Shown: positions 35,378 through 45,922, counted from the stretch's first letter. The stretch is 64,000 nucleotides of DNA from Eucalyptus grandis (GCF_016545825.1 NC_052613.1:5952001-6016000), one strand, 5' to 3'. Numbers and translations are program-made. The notes: generated by a model not told the origin, from the letters alone.

Positions 35378-35640
35378 GTAAGTCTGCCCATCGCACCCAA
35401 AAAACTCGTTAGGCGATAATAAACTCGTTAGGGAATAATAAATTTGTATGTCTGCCCATCGCACCAAAAAACTCTTAGACACTGAGGGAAATATAAATTT
35501 GAAAGTCTGCCCATCGAATCAAAAAACTCGTAGACACCAAAATGCTCCTAATTGGTGGGGAAAAATAAATTTGCAAGTATGCCCCCACAAAAAGTCACGC
35601 CAAAAAAAGAAAGAAAAAAAAAACTTGTAGGGAAATTCAT
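35378..35640. repeat. Second tandem repeat, about 45-70 bp units
   Basis: Variants of aaatttg.aagtctgcccatcg followed by caaaaaactcgttag recur four to five times. It lies directly between the minisatellite and NHL copy 5. Confidence 0.7.
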
Positions 35641-35709
35641 TTTTTTAATTCTGCCCCCGCCCCCTTTAAATTCCACACCCTCGCGAAACCTTTCACCAAA
35701 GAGTTCCAA

Positions 35710-36335
35710 ATGACAGGCCTCCACGCCATCCCATCCCATGCAGATGATAATCCGGCATTACCAGCGCCGGCGTGGTCTGACCGCCGTAAGCTGATCATCG
35801 GACGCTGTATCTCTTTTGCCAGGTACATCGGCTTCCTCATGGTCATCTTCCTGGCAATACCCGCCGGAACGCTGCCGGAGCTCGGGCTCAACCTGGGCTC
35901 TTCCCTTTGGTCTCTCAACATCTCCGCTTCCCACAGTAAGCTCGTCACTGTCGAGTACCCTCGCATGAACCTCCTCTTGAGTTTCGACAGCCAACTCGCC
36001 TTCTCTCGTGCCTCCCCGGTGTCTCCTTCACTCAGGGCCCCGGCTGCGCGACCTCAGTCCGAGCCAACGTCCAGTCATCGCTGACGATTGCCGCTGACTT
36101 GGGCGTGAGCGGTCTGGTGAACACGTTGAGCGGCGGGGAGGTGACCATAGACGTGGCGGTAAGAGCCGAGAGGAGGGTGCAGTTGGGTCCATGGTGGGTG
36201 GCCGTGTTCGACGTGGACGTCTCGTTCACGGGCTTGAACTTCACAGCTCCTTCCGACGGCGGGGACGGCGGCGATCGAATGATCCTTGGAGGCACCCTGA
36301 GCTGCTCGCTCGACATCATCCCTCGACTCTGGTAA
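35710..36335 (+). pseudogene. NHL-like gene, copy 5; single frameshift and a 14-codon deletion
   Basis: The start M-T-G-L-H-A-I-P is followed by K-L-I-I-G-R-C-I-S-F-A, the helix I-G-F-L-M-V-I-F-L-A-I-P-A-G and the LEA_2 start L-N-L-G-S-S-L-W-S-L-N-I-S. It shares with copy 4 the loss of fourteen codons around W-N-I-A-L-S-V-K-N-P. One base is missing between 36009 and 36025 relative to copy 4. After the shift the frame is open to the end: T-S-V-R-A-N-V, G-L-V-N-T-L-S-G-G, L-G-P-W-W-V-A-V-F-D-V-D-V-S-F, L-D-I-I-P-R-L-W, stop at 36333-36335. It looks like the youngest pseudogene of the set. If the frameshift were a sequencing error it would encode about 208 residues. The LEA_2 fold would still lack one strand. 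Confidence 0.85.
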
Positions 36336-36765
36336 GAAAAGTTACAAGTCCACGCTTAGTTTCGCATTTCTATTATCGGGGCAGTTGTTTGTGTTCGCCA
36401 GTGAAGTTGATGAACAAAATGAAAGAAATAAGAAGCTGTCGATGCTCAGTACAACCGACTCCTCCGGACCGTCACCGCGAGTGCTAGGCCGGTCTGGTGC
36501 GGCGGTGCTCGCCCTGCTCGATCAAGAGCGCGTGCTTGGACGGTTTGCCTCGGCGCGTGGCTTGTTTGACGCAGCGGGGTGCACGCGCAAGAGCGCGTGG
36601 CTTGTTCGATTCAGCACCTGCTTGGCCCGTTTGCCTTAGCGCGTGGCTATGTTTGATCCAGCGCGCGTGGTTGGTTGGCACTTTTATTGGATTGTACTGA
36701 TATTATTAAACGATGGTTGCTTCTCACGGTCGCGTGTCTTGTCTTGTTCTGTCTATTTTTTTCAG
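36332..36765 (+). other. Probable 3' intron of NHL copy 5
   Basis: The borders CTCTG/gtaag and ttttttcag/ATTCTG match those of copy 4. Inside, 36485-36680 holds a degenerate tandem series of gcgcgtggcttgtttgat-like phrases in units of about 22 to 45 bp. The MULE-like MITE of copy 4 is absent. Confidence 0.5.
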
Positions 36766-37130
36766 ATTCTGGTGCAGACCGGGGCTTCTATGTATGCATC
36801 TGGGGGCATCACTTGGGAAGGTGTCTTTTTCTAGCCTATTTATTTTGGCAAATACTTCATATGCTGAGGACTTTCCCTCTCGCCCGTTGTTGTTGGTTTA
36901 TGTATTTACTTCTTTGTAAATTGTGTACTCTCAGAATATTTTAAATCTTCGACATACTGTTGAATGAATAACTCGCACTTTACAATATCTTTTGATATTC
37001 GAAGTTTCTGCAAGTTTTATCCCTTTAGCTTAATTTCATACCGCACGTTTGCACACAATCCCAAATCTCATTTAGCTTTTTGGGTTGTGAAGCAGGCTAC
37101 CAAGCTAGCCTCAAATGATTCAACGAGTAA
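36766..37130 (+). other. Downstream exon-like segment of NHL copy 5
   Basis: It is homologous to 25408-25770 and 20345-20720. Frames contain stops (for example after V-Y-V-F-T-S-L), so it is probably a 3' untranslated exon. Confidence 0.45.
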
Positions 37131-37689
37131 TTAAGTGCGCTTGGTTCGAATGCTTGCAAATCATGTGTTATCTTATGAGCGAAGTAGCGTCAATATAAAA
37201 TCCTCGAAAATCTAAGTTTTCTTTTTCTGGCCTTTTATTTGTACACAGTCCTAAAGATGTTCTCCTAATTTAAAAATTTTGGGTTGAGTGACCCTAGGCC
37301 ATCCATTTGATGAATGGTTATTATATAACCCCCTTAATGAAGATCGAGATCTTCCCCATTAATCTGACATCAAATTCTCACACCCTACCAATAAAACGAA
37401 GAAGGGGAGATTCGCGGTCGGCTTAGCCATCCAAAAACTTTCGATCGGTCAAGACGTGGATCGCGAAGTAAGGGTAAAAGTGGAATTTTTGAGGAAATGA
37501 TGATGATGATGGCGGTGACGATTGCACTGGGGCCCATTCAAAACCCATCAATTCTCCTTCACTCTTCTCTTGAGCGAGGCATCTTCCCCTTGAGCTGCTC
37601 TTGCCACGTTTTTGTGAGGTTGCCAATCTCGGATCTACATGTAGACGGGAAAAAAAAAAAAATAGAAAGACACCTAACACAAAATTCCA

Positions 37690-37775
37690 AATTACGTCCC
37701 CTCCATAACCTGATCGCGGTCAAGCGCACTCACACCAAGCTCCTCTTAAGTTTCCAGAGGCCAACTCACGCTTGA
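37690..37775 (+). pseudogene. NHL-like fragment, copy 6
   Basis: The frame A-V-K-R-T-H-T-K-L-L-L-S-F-Q-R-P-T-H-A corresponds to the V-K-Y-T-H-M-K-L-L-L-S-F-Q-G-R-L-A strand of copy 1. It retains this segment, which lies just after the region lost in copies 4 and 5. It is too short to be functional. Confidence 0.6.
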
Positions 37776-38544
37776 TCCTCACGCGCTGGGGCCCACGGTG
37801 GTCCATGCTGGCAGGTTGATGAAAGTACTCAGGCGCCCCCAAAGAAGTGGCGTCGTCCGGCTGCAAGTTGCTCCTGGAGGGAGTTGCGCACCACGCGCTA
37901 AAGGCACGCGCTTGGGCAACATAATTGGGAAAAGAAAAAGTACACCTGGATTCCTCAATTATCTTGTGGTAGACGAAACCGTGTCATTCTCAAATCAATC
38001 TCGACCTTGGTTTTTCCATGTTAAGCGACGAAAAGGTACCCCGTGGATTCCTCAACTTCGCTCGATTTTTTTTTTTTTCTGAAATTCTCTCGAAATGCCT
38101 ATATTGAATTGAAATTGATTTGATTTAAAGTGCACAATCTGATCTTTTCATAAAAAGAAGAATCAACTATCAATTCAAGCTTATTCTTAAGTGCCAACCA
38201 ACTTTCGAAAATATTCAACAGCCATTCACGACGAAATTTCAAAATCCAATTTGTTTAAGGGTAACGAGTCTAGTGATGGTGTTCACTTTCCAAAATTAGC
38301 AGCAAAATAAATGGATTGGTAGAGAAACACTTTGATAACAAATTATGATGAAAAAGAGAAAAATATAATATTTAGTATATTATCTAGTGACCAATTACAT
38401 GAGTCCATTCATAGGCTTTTTCATAGGATGAATATTTAAGATAACAAAATATCAATTACAATTAATTAGGATCACTAAAAAAACATACATAACCTTTTAA
38501 TTATATCTCTAACACAAAGAAAGCTTCCCATCCAAGTTGATTGC

Positions 38545-38760
38545 TTAAACCTTGCAAATGACCCGAACATCCCCAACGACACCTCTTATGTCCATCAGTG
38601 TCTCGGCAAGACCAAAAGCATCAGAATAGCAACATAGGCGATGCAACTCAACTACAGCAATGGCGGCACTAACAAATGCATTACGAAGCTTTGAGAAGAA
38701 CGTTGGCCATGGAAACCCAAGCGCCTCTGATGTATCTTTCTATGGGATGAGTCACCCTCT
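38545..38760 (-). other. Coding-like stretch, family not recognised
   Basis: A minus-strand frame without Met at its left runs about 65 codons (F-F-S-K-L-R-N-A-F-V-S-A-A-I-A-V-V-E-L, G-L-A-E-T-L-M-D-I) to a TAA at 38547-38545. It lies in a part of this unit that has no counterpart in copy 1. It may be a captured gene fragment or chance. Confidence 0.25.
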
Positions 38761-39216
38761 ATGCAAACCCTTTGTCTGTACTTCACTCGGTCTTTTAAAA
38801 TGTCAATACTATTCGGAGGCTATAACTTGAATCCTAGCAAAAGAACTTCCAACCACCCATCACGAGCGCCCCAAAATGACGATCGCTCTTTCCAAAAGCA
38901 ACAAGAGACAAATTAGTCAGATATGTTCGGTTTCGCCTTTGTAATTCCAACATTTCTTTTAGATATTTCAGGGTGACGTAATATTTGGGAAAAAAAAAAA
39001 GAAAAAGAAAAAAGACAACAGGTGGTGCCTCCTAGGACAAAAGATAATATTCAAACTTGCTACGCCTTCCGAAAGCGTGGGTCCTTCGATAGACACCTAC
39101 GTTTACGCTACCCAATCCCGTTCCCGTATCGAGTGAGGGAACGGATGTTGCAGAGTCGGCCGTAACTGGAATCTCCGCAACCCACCGCGCGCTGCTCCCT
39201 CGAGGTGCCCGATTAC

Positions 39217-39238
39217 CACGTGGGCGCGTGTCGCCCAC
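39217..39238. promoter_or_regulatory. G-box with conserved 7-bp inverted repeat, copy 2
   Basis: CACGTG at 39217-39222 is fused to GTGGGCG-CGTGT-CGCCCAC, as in copy 1. Confidence 0.5.
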
Positions 39239-39544
39239 CCTCATGTCCGATCCAGACGCCGTATTCAACGTTGATTTTGAGCCCCTCGATTTGTCGTAAT
39301 TATTAGAACTAGTTAAATTATCGATTGATGTTTTTTAAGTCAATTTTTCACGCTTTAGAACGACGAAGAAAGCTTTCGACCAAAGGAAAAAAAAAAACAA
39401 AAGAAAAACGACGAAGAAAGCGCATGGAAAGTGTGGAAAACTGCCATGGCAACTGCAATCACCCGCGTGCAAATGACAAAAAAGACCCCATCTACCTAGA
39501 CCCGTTAAATCATAAATGATCCGACCGAAACTCACTCCTGAAAC

Positions 39545-39660
39545 TTACGCGTCCCTACCCCATCCGTCCCCGAGGCGGTGGGGATTTGAACCCTCACCTC
39601 TCCCTTCTATGTTGGAAGGGTGGCTATTGGGCGACCACGCCTTGCAGAGCGGGGTAAAGT
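39545..39660 (-). mobile_element. tRNA-derived SINE-like segment
   Basis: On the minus strand it contains a B-box-like GGGTTCAAATCCCC and, just before it, a 6-bp stem CCCTTC/GAAGGG closing a 7-base loop. A plausible A-box region (gtggtcgcccaatagcc) precedes both. Acceptor-stem pairing is poor, so it is not a working tRNA gene. A truncated relative (gaaacttacacgtccctatc) is at about 27376-27410. Confidence 0.45.
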
Positions 39661-39699
39661 CCGAAAGTGAAAGATATAGAATGACATGTAGGAGACAAA

Positions 39700-39804
39700 A
39701 AAAAAAAAAACTCGTTTATAACCCATTTATTGCAGCGCAAAATTTTTGACTCATACCCGACCCGACTCATACTCAACCCGTACCCAACCCATTTAATGAA
39801 ACCT

Positions 39805-39844
<40 letters not shown>

Positions 39845-40495
39845 TTAAAAATGGTATTTGCTAAAATAGTTGTATACAACACAAATTTAATGGAAAATTT
39901 TTATAATTTTTAAAATAATTATTTTAAAAAATCGAATTTTAAATATTTTTATATTTTAAAAATTAATTTTTAATTATCTTTTTTAATAATATAATTTTCT
40001 TCTTCTTCTTCTTTGGCCGGCCGCCGACCATATGACGATAACCGGCGATCGGCCACAAAGCCTCTAGCTCGCCCGCCGTTGATGCCGGCGGGCCTCCACC
40101 TCGCCCGGATCCAAGAAGCTCGAGCTCGCTCGACGCCGGTGAGCTTGAGGCTTGCCCGGCCGACCGCCGACCATCGCCGTGCCAGCCACCGCCATGCCAG
40201 CCACCGAAAGAAGGAAAAAGAAAGAGAAAAGAAAAGAAAATTAAAATAAAAATAATTCTAATTTCGATTTTTATAAAAAAATATATTTTTGTAAAGTTAA
40301 AGAGAGAACAAGGAGATTATGTGATTTTGGTTGAAAATTGGTTCTAAATCCAACTCATTTAAGATCCACTTAAAACCCACATATCTTAAATCTTTAATCA
40401 TTAAACCCATTTAATTAGTTCATTCAAAAACAAGTGACGAAAGATATGATCTACTTATGATTTAAATGGGTCTAAACCCATTTTTCCACCTTTAC
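39700..40495. mobile_element. hAT-like element, same family as 15367-16345, inverted
   Basis: The right end ccatttttccacctttacta is the reverse of the left end at 15367. The left arm (ataacccatttattgc, gcaaaattttt, gacccgactcatac) is the reverse of the right arm of that element. The core at 40010-40205 is GC-rich with gccggcgggc and gctcgagctcgc words. The left terminus and target duplication are not resolved. Confidence 0.6.
39811..39840. repeat. (AT)15 microsatellite
   Basis: This is a pure AT dinucleotide run inside the hAT-like element. Confidence 0.95.
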
Positions 40496-40645
40496 TACTT
40501 AAAAGGGCTCGATAAATCCTCCAAGCCGAGTGATTATTTTGTTTAGGAAAAAAATCATAAAAAAAAATCCTATATTATATTTATTGTGACGCATACCTAA
40601 AATACGTTTTTATGACCCCACCAGAGCATCGAGTTATAGGACTGA

Positions 40646-41506
40646 AGTTGCGTTTGGTTCAGCCTTTGCAATGGGCTTTGAGTCCAATGCAAATGCCGAA
40701 AGCCCAAAGCTACTTGGGGAAAATGCAGTTGTGTTTGGTAAAAAAATTTGCAAATGGACTTTGAGTTGAATGTGTGTTTGGCAAAAAAAACTTTCACAAG
40801 GGGCTTTGATGGGTATTATTTTTTTTTTTTTTGAAAATTCAGCTAAACCCTTCACCGGGATCGGGCGAAGGGCCGCGGCCGCCGTGAGCGATCTGGCGCC
40901 TACCGTCGGCCGAGGTCGCCCGAGGTCGGGCGACCTTCGGCGAGGGTCGTGCAACCTGCCAAAATTCCCAGGCCGCCGAGGTCGCCCGACCTCGGCGACC
41001 GCCGCCCGGGTCTCGCGGCCGCACGGCCGGCCCGCCCGGGTCTCGTGAGGGTCGCGCGACGCAAGGGCCGCCACGGCTTTGAGACCCGGGCGGCGGTCGC
41101 CGGTTCGCACGGCCCCGGGTCAAGTGACCCCGGACCCTCGCCGAGGATCGCCCGAGGTCGGGCGACCTCCGGTGGCCCCTACGGGGTTGCGCAACCCTTG
41201 CCTGAGGTCGCCCGACCTCGCTTGACAGCCCGCGCCGCTGATCCGGCTCGCCGGCGAGCCGTCGCCCTTCGCCGGTCTGGCGAAGGGTCTGCTCCTTTTT
41301 CATTTAAAAAATAAATAAATACAAGGGTAATAACGAAAATATGAAAAATTAATGAAGGTAGTTTAGCAAGAAAAAATGTTTTCAAGATTCTGGGCCAAGG
41401 GTAGACTTTCACTGAAAGCCCTCTAATGGTTGCCAAATACCCCTATTTAGGGTGAAAGAGCTTTGGGGCTTGGATGGGCTTTCTAAATGCCCATCCAAAC
41501 ACACCC
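40646..41506. mobile_element. PIF-like MITE with GC-rich core
   Basis: The left end AGTTGCGTTTGGTTC and the right end, reverse-complemented, GGGTGTGTTTGGATGG are inverted. TGA flanks both ends (40643-40645 and 41507-41509), which fits a 3-bp target duplication but is short enough to be chance. Subterminal gggctttgagt and gggctttctaaa words repeat. The core 40850-41290 is about the most GC-rich part of the window (gcgacctcgg, gtcgcccgag). Confidence 0.6.
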
Positions 41507-41739
41507 TGAGTCGGTGACTTGGGGGGGAGGGGGAGGGGGCACGTTCGCAATGGAGAAGAGAGAGAAAGGGAGGGAGGGAGAGGAAGAGAGAAAAAGACTT
41601 AATTGACATGGAAATGGAATTTGCCGGGAGATATATCGCGACCCCACTTTTTCTCCCTTTGATGTTTGGGGCTTTTTCTTCTTCTTCTTTTTTTTTTCTT
41701 TGTGGGTTCTGTTTGGTTCTTGCTTTTGTAGTGCGCTGA

Positions 41740-41993
41740 GTGAGTCTATATCGCCGCGCACAACTTCCGGACTCGAAGCGCCCCTGAACTGCAGTTTTAT
41801 CGTATCGGTTGAGATCCGCGTTAGTTGGGTGTTTTATTGCACGAGCAGCTGAAGTCAAATGGACCATCAGGTCTTCATCGCTTTCCCTCATCTTGGCAGT
41901 CAATTTAACGAGATCGCGCGAGGATTTTGGATGGAAATTTGTAGTCTGAACACGGTTCGAGATGGATCCGGCGATCCAGGCCACCGGTGTCAC
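41740..41993 (-). other. Uncertain reading frame, possible exon
   Basis: A frame from 41993 gives S-S-R-D-L-V-K-L-T-A-K-M, D-E-D-L-M-V-H-L-T-S-A-A-R-A-I-K-H-P-T-N-A-D-L-N. It then runs into a purine-rich low-complexity tract and on into the MITE end at 41506. The first 70 codons look plausible, but I know no family for them. Confidence 0.2.
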
Positions 41994-42059
41994 GCACTAT
42001 CACCGGCTAAAATTCCCACGATGCTAACAGGGCGCCAGTGTGGCAAAAATATGCTAACC

Positions 42060-43630
42060 AATTGAATTTTTTTTCCTTTTTTGTCTTTTTTATTCTTCCT
42101 TCGTCTTCTTCCTTAGTTTGCACCTAGCCAGCATATCTGCCACCACCCTAACCATTGCCACTGCCAATAAGTTTGCCTTATGGAAAAATAGAAAAGGAGG
42201 AAAGAAAAAATGAAAAACGAAAAGGATAGAAGAAAAAAATACAATGAGTTGACATATTTTTTACATGTGGTCACCACGTTAGTTAGAGGTAATGCCAAAA
42301 GGGATCTATGATCCTCAATCGGCATAGGTTCTTCCAAACTTTTATCTCAGGGGATGTCGGGATTTTTTTTATTAATTCTAAGAGAGTTTGATCATGTAAA
42401 GGAGCCGCCACTAGCCTATTGTAGCTAGCTAGAAGCCAAATGAGATACAAGAGTATATCTCACTTTCTATGCAAGCAAAGATCAAAGTGCGAGACTTGAT
42501 TATACTAGTTATCCAATTAATGCCCTTTCGGTATCTAAATTTGATTATCTATCAACTAAGTATCACATATAGTCTTCTTATCAAATTATGAATCCTAATG
42601 TTAACGTCCACTAAGTGTGATGTTTCTATGTTTATCATGATCCTAGAGTGGGTCCTCTCCATATAACTAAGAGAAATGAAGTAAACGAGTTCACAATCAA
42701 GAAAATTGACATATAGAAATCAAAACAAGTATATCAAAGGTGGTAATAAAAGGTAATTAAGAAATAAAGTGCCGAAAGTAACAGATATGTTTTTGGACAA
42801 AAATATTACAGGACCTTGTTATTAACCTAGGACAGCAATCTCAACAATTCATTGATAAAAATGTTTGAAAGAAAGTTGTTTTTAAGAAATTATTTTCTGA
42901 TCATTGAGCATTTGGATGATGGAAAACTAAGCAATTCATTGATTACAAACAACAAGCTTGGCTCAGAGGAAAATAACCTCTCATTATGACAAACATGAAA
43001 CTACTTTCCCTAAATCATAAAATATATGAAAACTAATTGTTCTCCTTAAAAATGATTTTAATGAAAAAATATTTTACTTTATAATGAAGTTTTTGGTAAA
43101 ATTAATCCATCCTTTATAAGTCTTTTTCAGCCGTTCCTCATGTCAAATTAATCATAAAGATCTTTTTATTTATTTATTTATTTAAAGGATAAAATTACTG
43201 CATAAAAATTGAAGTTAAAGCATCTTTCAGAATACATTTCTTTTACGAGTGTCTTTCACCTCTCCAACACGAGAACCGAGAGACTTTCATGCGAATGTTC
43301 AATCATTCATTTCAGTCAAACTTACTCATTTGAAAAGTACGTTATTAATTTATTATTATGATAAAGGCCCTTAATTTATCAGACTTTGTATTCAGACAGC
43401 ATTTACTATGTAAAGAGGACAAGCATCTAGGATTATGGAAAAAATCTTAAGTGGACCATAATTGTTTAATATAACATGCAACTATTTTTATTGCTCTCGT
43501 GCCACTAAAGAATCGCTTGTTTATTTGTCGAAGGCAACTTGCCCTTGAGCTGCCACTTGTCATGTATTGTTGCTTCGGGTGTAAGGAATTTCCGTCAATT
43601 TCATGGATTTTTCAAGATAGATGAGAAGTA
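42060..43630. other. Unassigned AT-rich intergenic sequence
   Basis: No supported gene or element was found in this stretch. Confidence 0.35.
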
Positions 43631-44169
43631 ACTCGGATGCTTTTTTTTTTTTTTTTTTTAATCCATCCTATTCTAACTCTAAAAAAACCTAGCTTCAATC
43701 TAAAAGAAAATTTTAGAAAAACTGAGGAAATTTGCGAGCTTACAGATGAGGAAGCCAGCGATGGATGAAATAAAGCAAGGGAGAGCTGGTGATGGCACAA
43801 CGAGGAAGCAGATGAATGCAAATGAGGAAGTAGCGAGACGAGGAGCTGGATCTCGGTGATGGCACGACGGGAGCCGGATCTAATGATGGCACGACGAAGG
43901 AAAATGCTATGAAGTCTCAAGGTGTGAGAGGTAAAGAAAGAAACAGGGGCACAAATTAGGGTTTTGGACTTTTAGGTTAGCTTACAAACCGATTCTCAAA
44001 CCGGTTCCCCGAACCGATCCTACAATCTAATTCTCGGTGGGTAATCCCTCGGAATCGGTTTCCGGACAGATTTCAACAAGAATCGGTTCCCGACCTTGTT
44101 TTCCGGAAATGGGCGATCCAGAATCAGGTTTATTTGGTCCAATTGCACACCCCTAGAAGTGCATATGCT

Positions 44170-45220
44170 TATTTTTTTCTTTAAAAAAAAAATCAATTGT
44201 CTATTCAAGCTTATTCTCACGCTAACTAACTCTCCGAATCTTCCTAATTCATAATTTATGGAGTCAGGCCCCAAATTTTTATTATTGTAGCCCCTAAATC
44301 AAATGCCTAGAAGAAATTCAATCTAAAAATCTGACTAAAAATTAATGAATCATTTATTTTTCCACCAAAGGTCGACTTTGACAAAAAGGCCAACCTTTGA
44401 TCTTTTTATGAGAACTTGAAGTTTTAAAGCCTAATTATACATGCCTATGACGAATTGATATTTATTTGCAATTTTTACATGTGTTGACAAATGTTAAAAT
44501 AAAGTCGACTTTTTTAGGTTTTACAAAAAAGAAATCAACCTCTAATATATATATACACACACACATACAGGTGCCCACACAGGATGAGTCACTTTTGATA
44601 TAAACCCTTTGTCTGTACTTCACTGACCCTTTTAACATGTCAATATTATTCGGAGGCTAAAACATGAATCCTAGCAAAGAATTTCAACACCATGCGCCCC
44701 CAAAAAGACGATCGCTTTTTCCAAAAGCAACAAGAGATAAATAAATTGGAAATGTTCAGTTTCGCTTTTGTAATTCCAACATTTTTTTTAGTTATTTCAG
44801 GGTTCACACGAAAAAGGAAAGAAAACATCTGGTGTTGCCACCTTAGAGGCAAGATATAATATTCGAACTTGCTGCGCCACCCCAGAATGTGGTGTGTCCT
44901 TTAATGGACACCTACGTGTACGGTATACCCCATTTGGTTCCCGGATCGAATGAGAGAATGGATGTTGCAAAGTCAGCGGTACGGTCGGAGACGAAACTGG
45001 AACCTCCGCACCCGCAGCGCGTACTGCTCACTCGAGGTGGTCGATTACTACGTGGGCGCGTGTCGCCCACCCCCGCGTCCGATCGAGCACGCCGTATTCG
45101 ACATTGATTTTGAAGGGGTAGTCTTATGATTTTTTTAAGTTACTTTTGTCACGCTTTAAAACGACGAAGAAAGCACGTGGAAAGTGGAAAACTGCCGTGG
45201 GCATCACCCGTACACGGAAA
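44170..45220 (+). repeat. Downstream part of the duplicated unit, copy 3 (partial)
   Basis: It shares cattcaagcttattct, aatttatgga.tca.gccccaaattttta, cctatgacgaattga, ggatgagtcac, ctgtacttcact, cccccaaaaagacgat and the inverted-repeat block with 26510-27460 and 38140-39290. No NHL gene precedes it. The end of a hAT-like MITE (gcacacccctag) abuts it at about 44153. Confidence 0.65.
45052..45070. promoter_or_regulatory. Conserved 7-bp inverted repeat, copy 3
   Basis: GTGGGCG-CGTGT-CGCCCAC is unchanged here, while the overlapping G-box is altered to TACGTG. Confidence 0.5.
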
Positions 45221-45239
45221 AAGTATTAAAAAATCCTAA

Positions 45240-45700
45240 ATTTATTAAATTTATATCAATTTAATTCAAAATATTTTTAATTTAATATCAATTAAGATTT
45301 CAATCTTTTTGACTTAGTATCAATTTAATTATTTCAGCTAATTTTAATCGGAAAATACTCATATGAATGTATGCTAACTTACACAGCACGCTCAACATTA
45401 ACGTTGATAATTTTTAATATTTTCTAAAAAAACTTACTACTTATTTATTTATGTTTTGGCAAAGGTCACATGGGACAACAAAGGCGGGATTGCATTGCGC
45501 TAACAAGGCTCACCCTTACCAAGGACCACAACCTCGCAGCCTTCGACCTAGCGGCCGATGAGACTCGACCATTTTTAGGCCAATGTGAGGTTGCCCTCGC
45601 AAGTGCCCACATGTGTGTGGTTCTCCACAAGCCGACCCTTGCGGCCGCACGTGGAGGCGCGGTCGGCCTCCTTCAGTGGCGTGTCACCCCTGGTTCCTTC
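45240..45700. mobile_element. Broken MULE-like MITE with GC-rich core
   Basis: The left arm has tatcaatttaat phrases as in other MULE-like arms. The core (45460-45690) carries gcgggattgc, aaggctcaccct and cgaggttgccctcg-like words. The right arm is missing where the Copia leader begins. Confidence 0.4.
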
Positions 45701-45922
45701 TTGTCTTGATGAGAATTGCAAGCCCATACAATCAAAAACCATTTTTATTGAACAAAATTCCAAGAAGCAGCCCCGAACAATATGGTCGGGTGTCATTTTT
45801 TGTACCCAAGCATCCGTTGACACTGTTTCACAATTTCTGAAATGTCCTTTGAAAATCAACCCAATGATTCGTTTACAAACATGTTTAATGATCAAGAAAC
45901 AAGTAAACGTGCTTTGATACCA

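Larger units (their letters stand above)
37310..39290 (+). repeat. Downstream part of the duplicated unit, copy 2
   Basis: It aligns with 26080-27460 and carries two extra pieces: an NHL fragment (37690-37775) and an unmatched stretch at about 38250-38735. Confidence 0.65.

Noticed and set aside
33632..35412. Very long plus-strand reading frames (up to 481 codons) rich in Pro, Phe, Ser and Cys, and long minus frames opposite
   Set aside because: They coincide with the minisatellite. Three plus frames and several minus frames are open at once because the repeat lacks stop words, and no domain or conserved start is visible.
39545..39660. Functional tRNA gene
   Set aside because: The B-box and an anticodon-like stem are present, but the acceptor stem does not pair.
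40634..41303. Overlapping frames of 121-158 codons on both strands
   Set aside because: Same cause: the GC-rich core of the PIF-like element.
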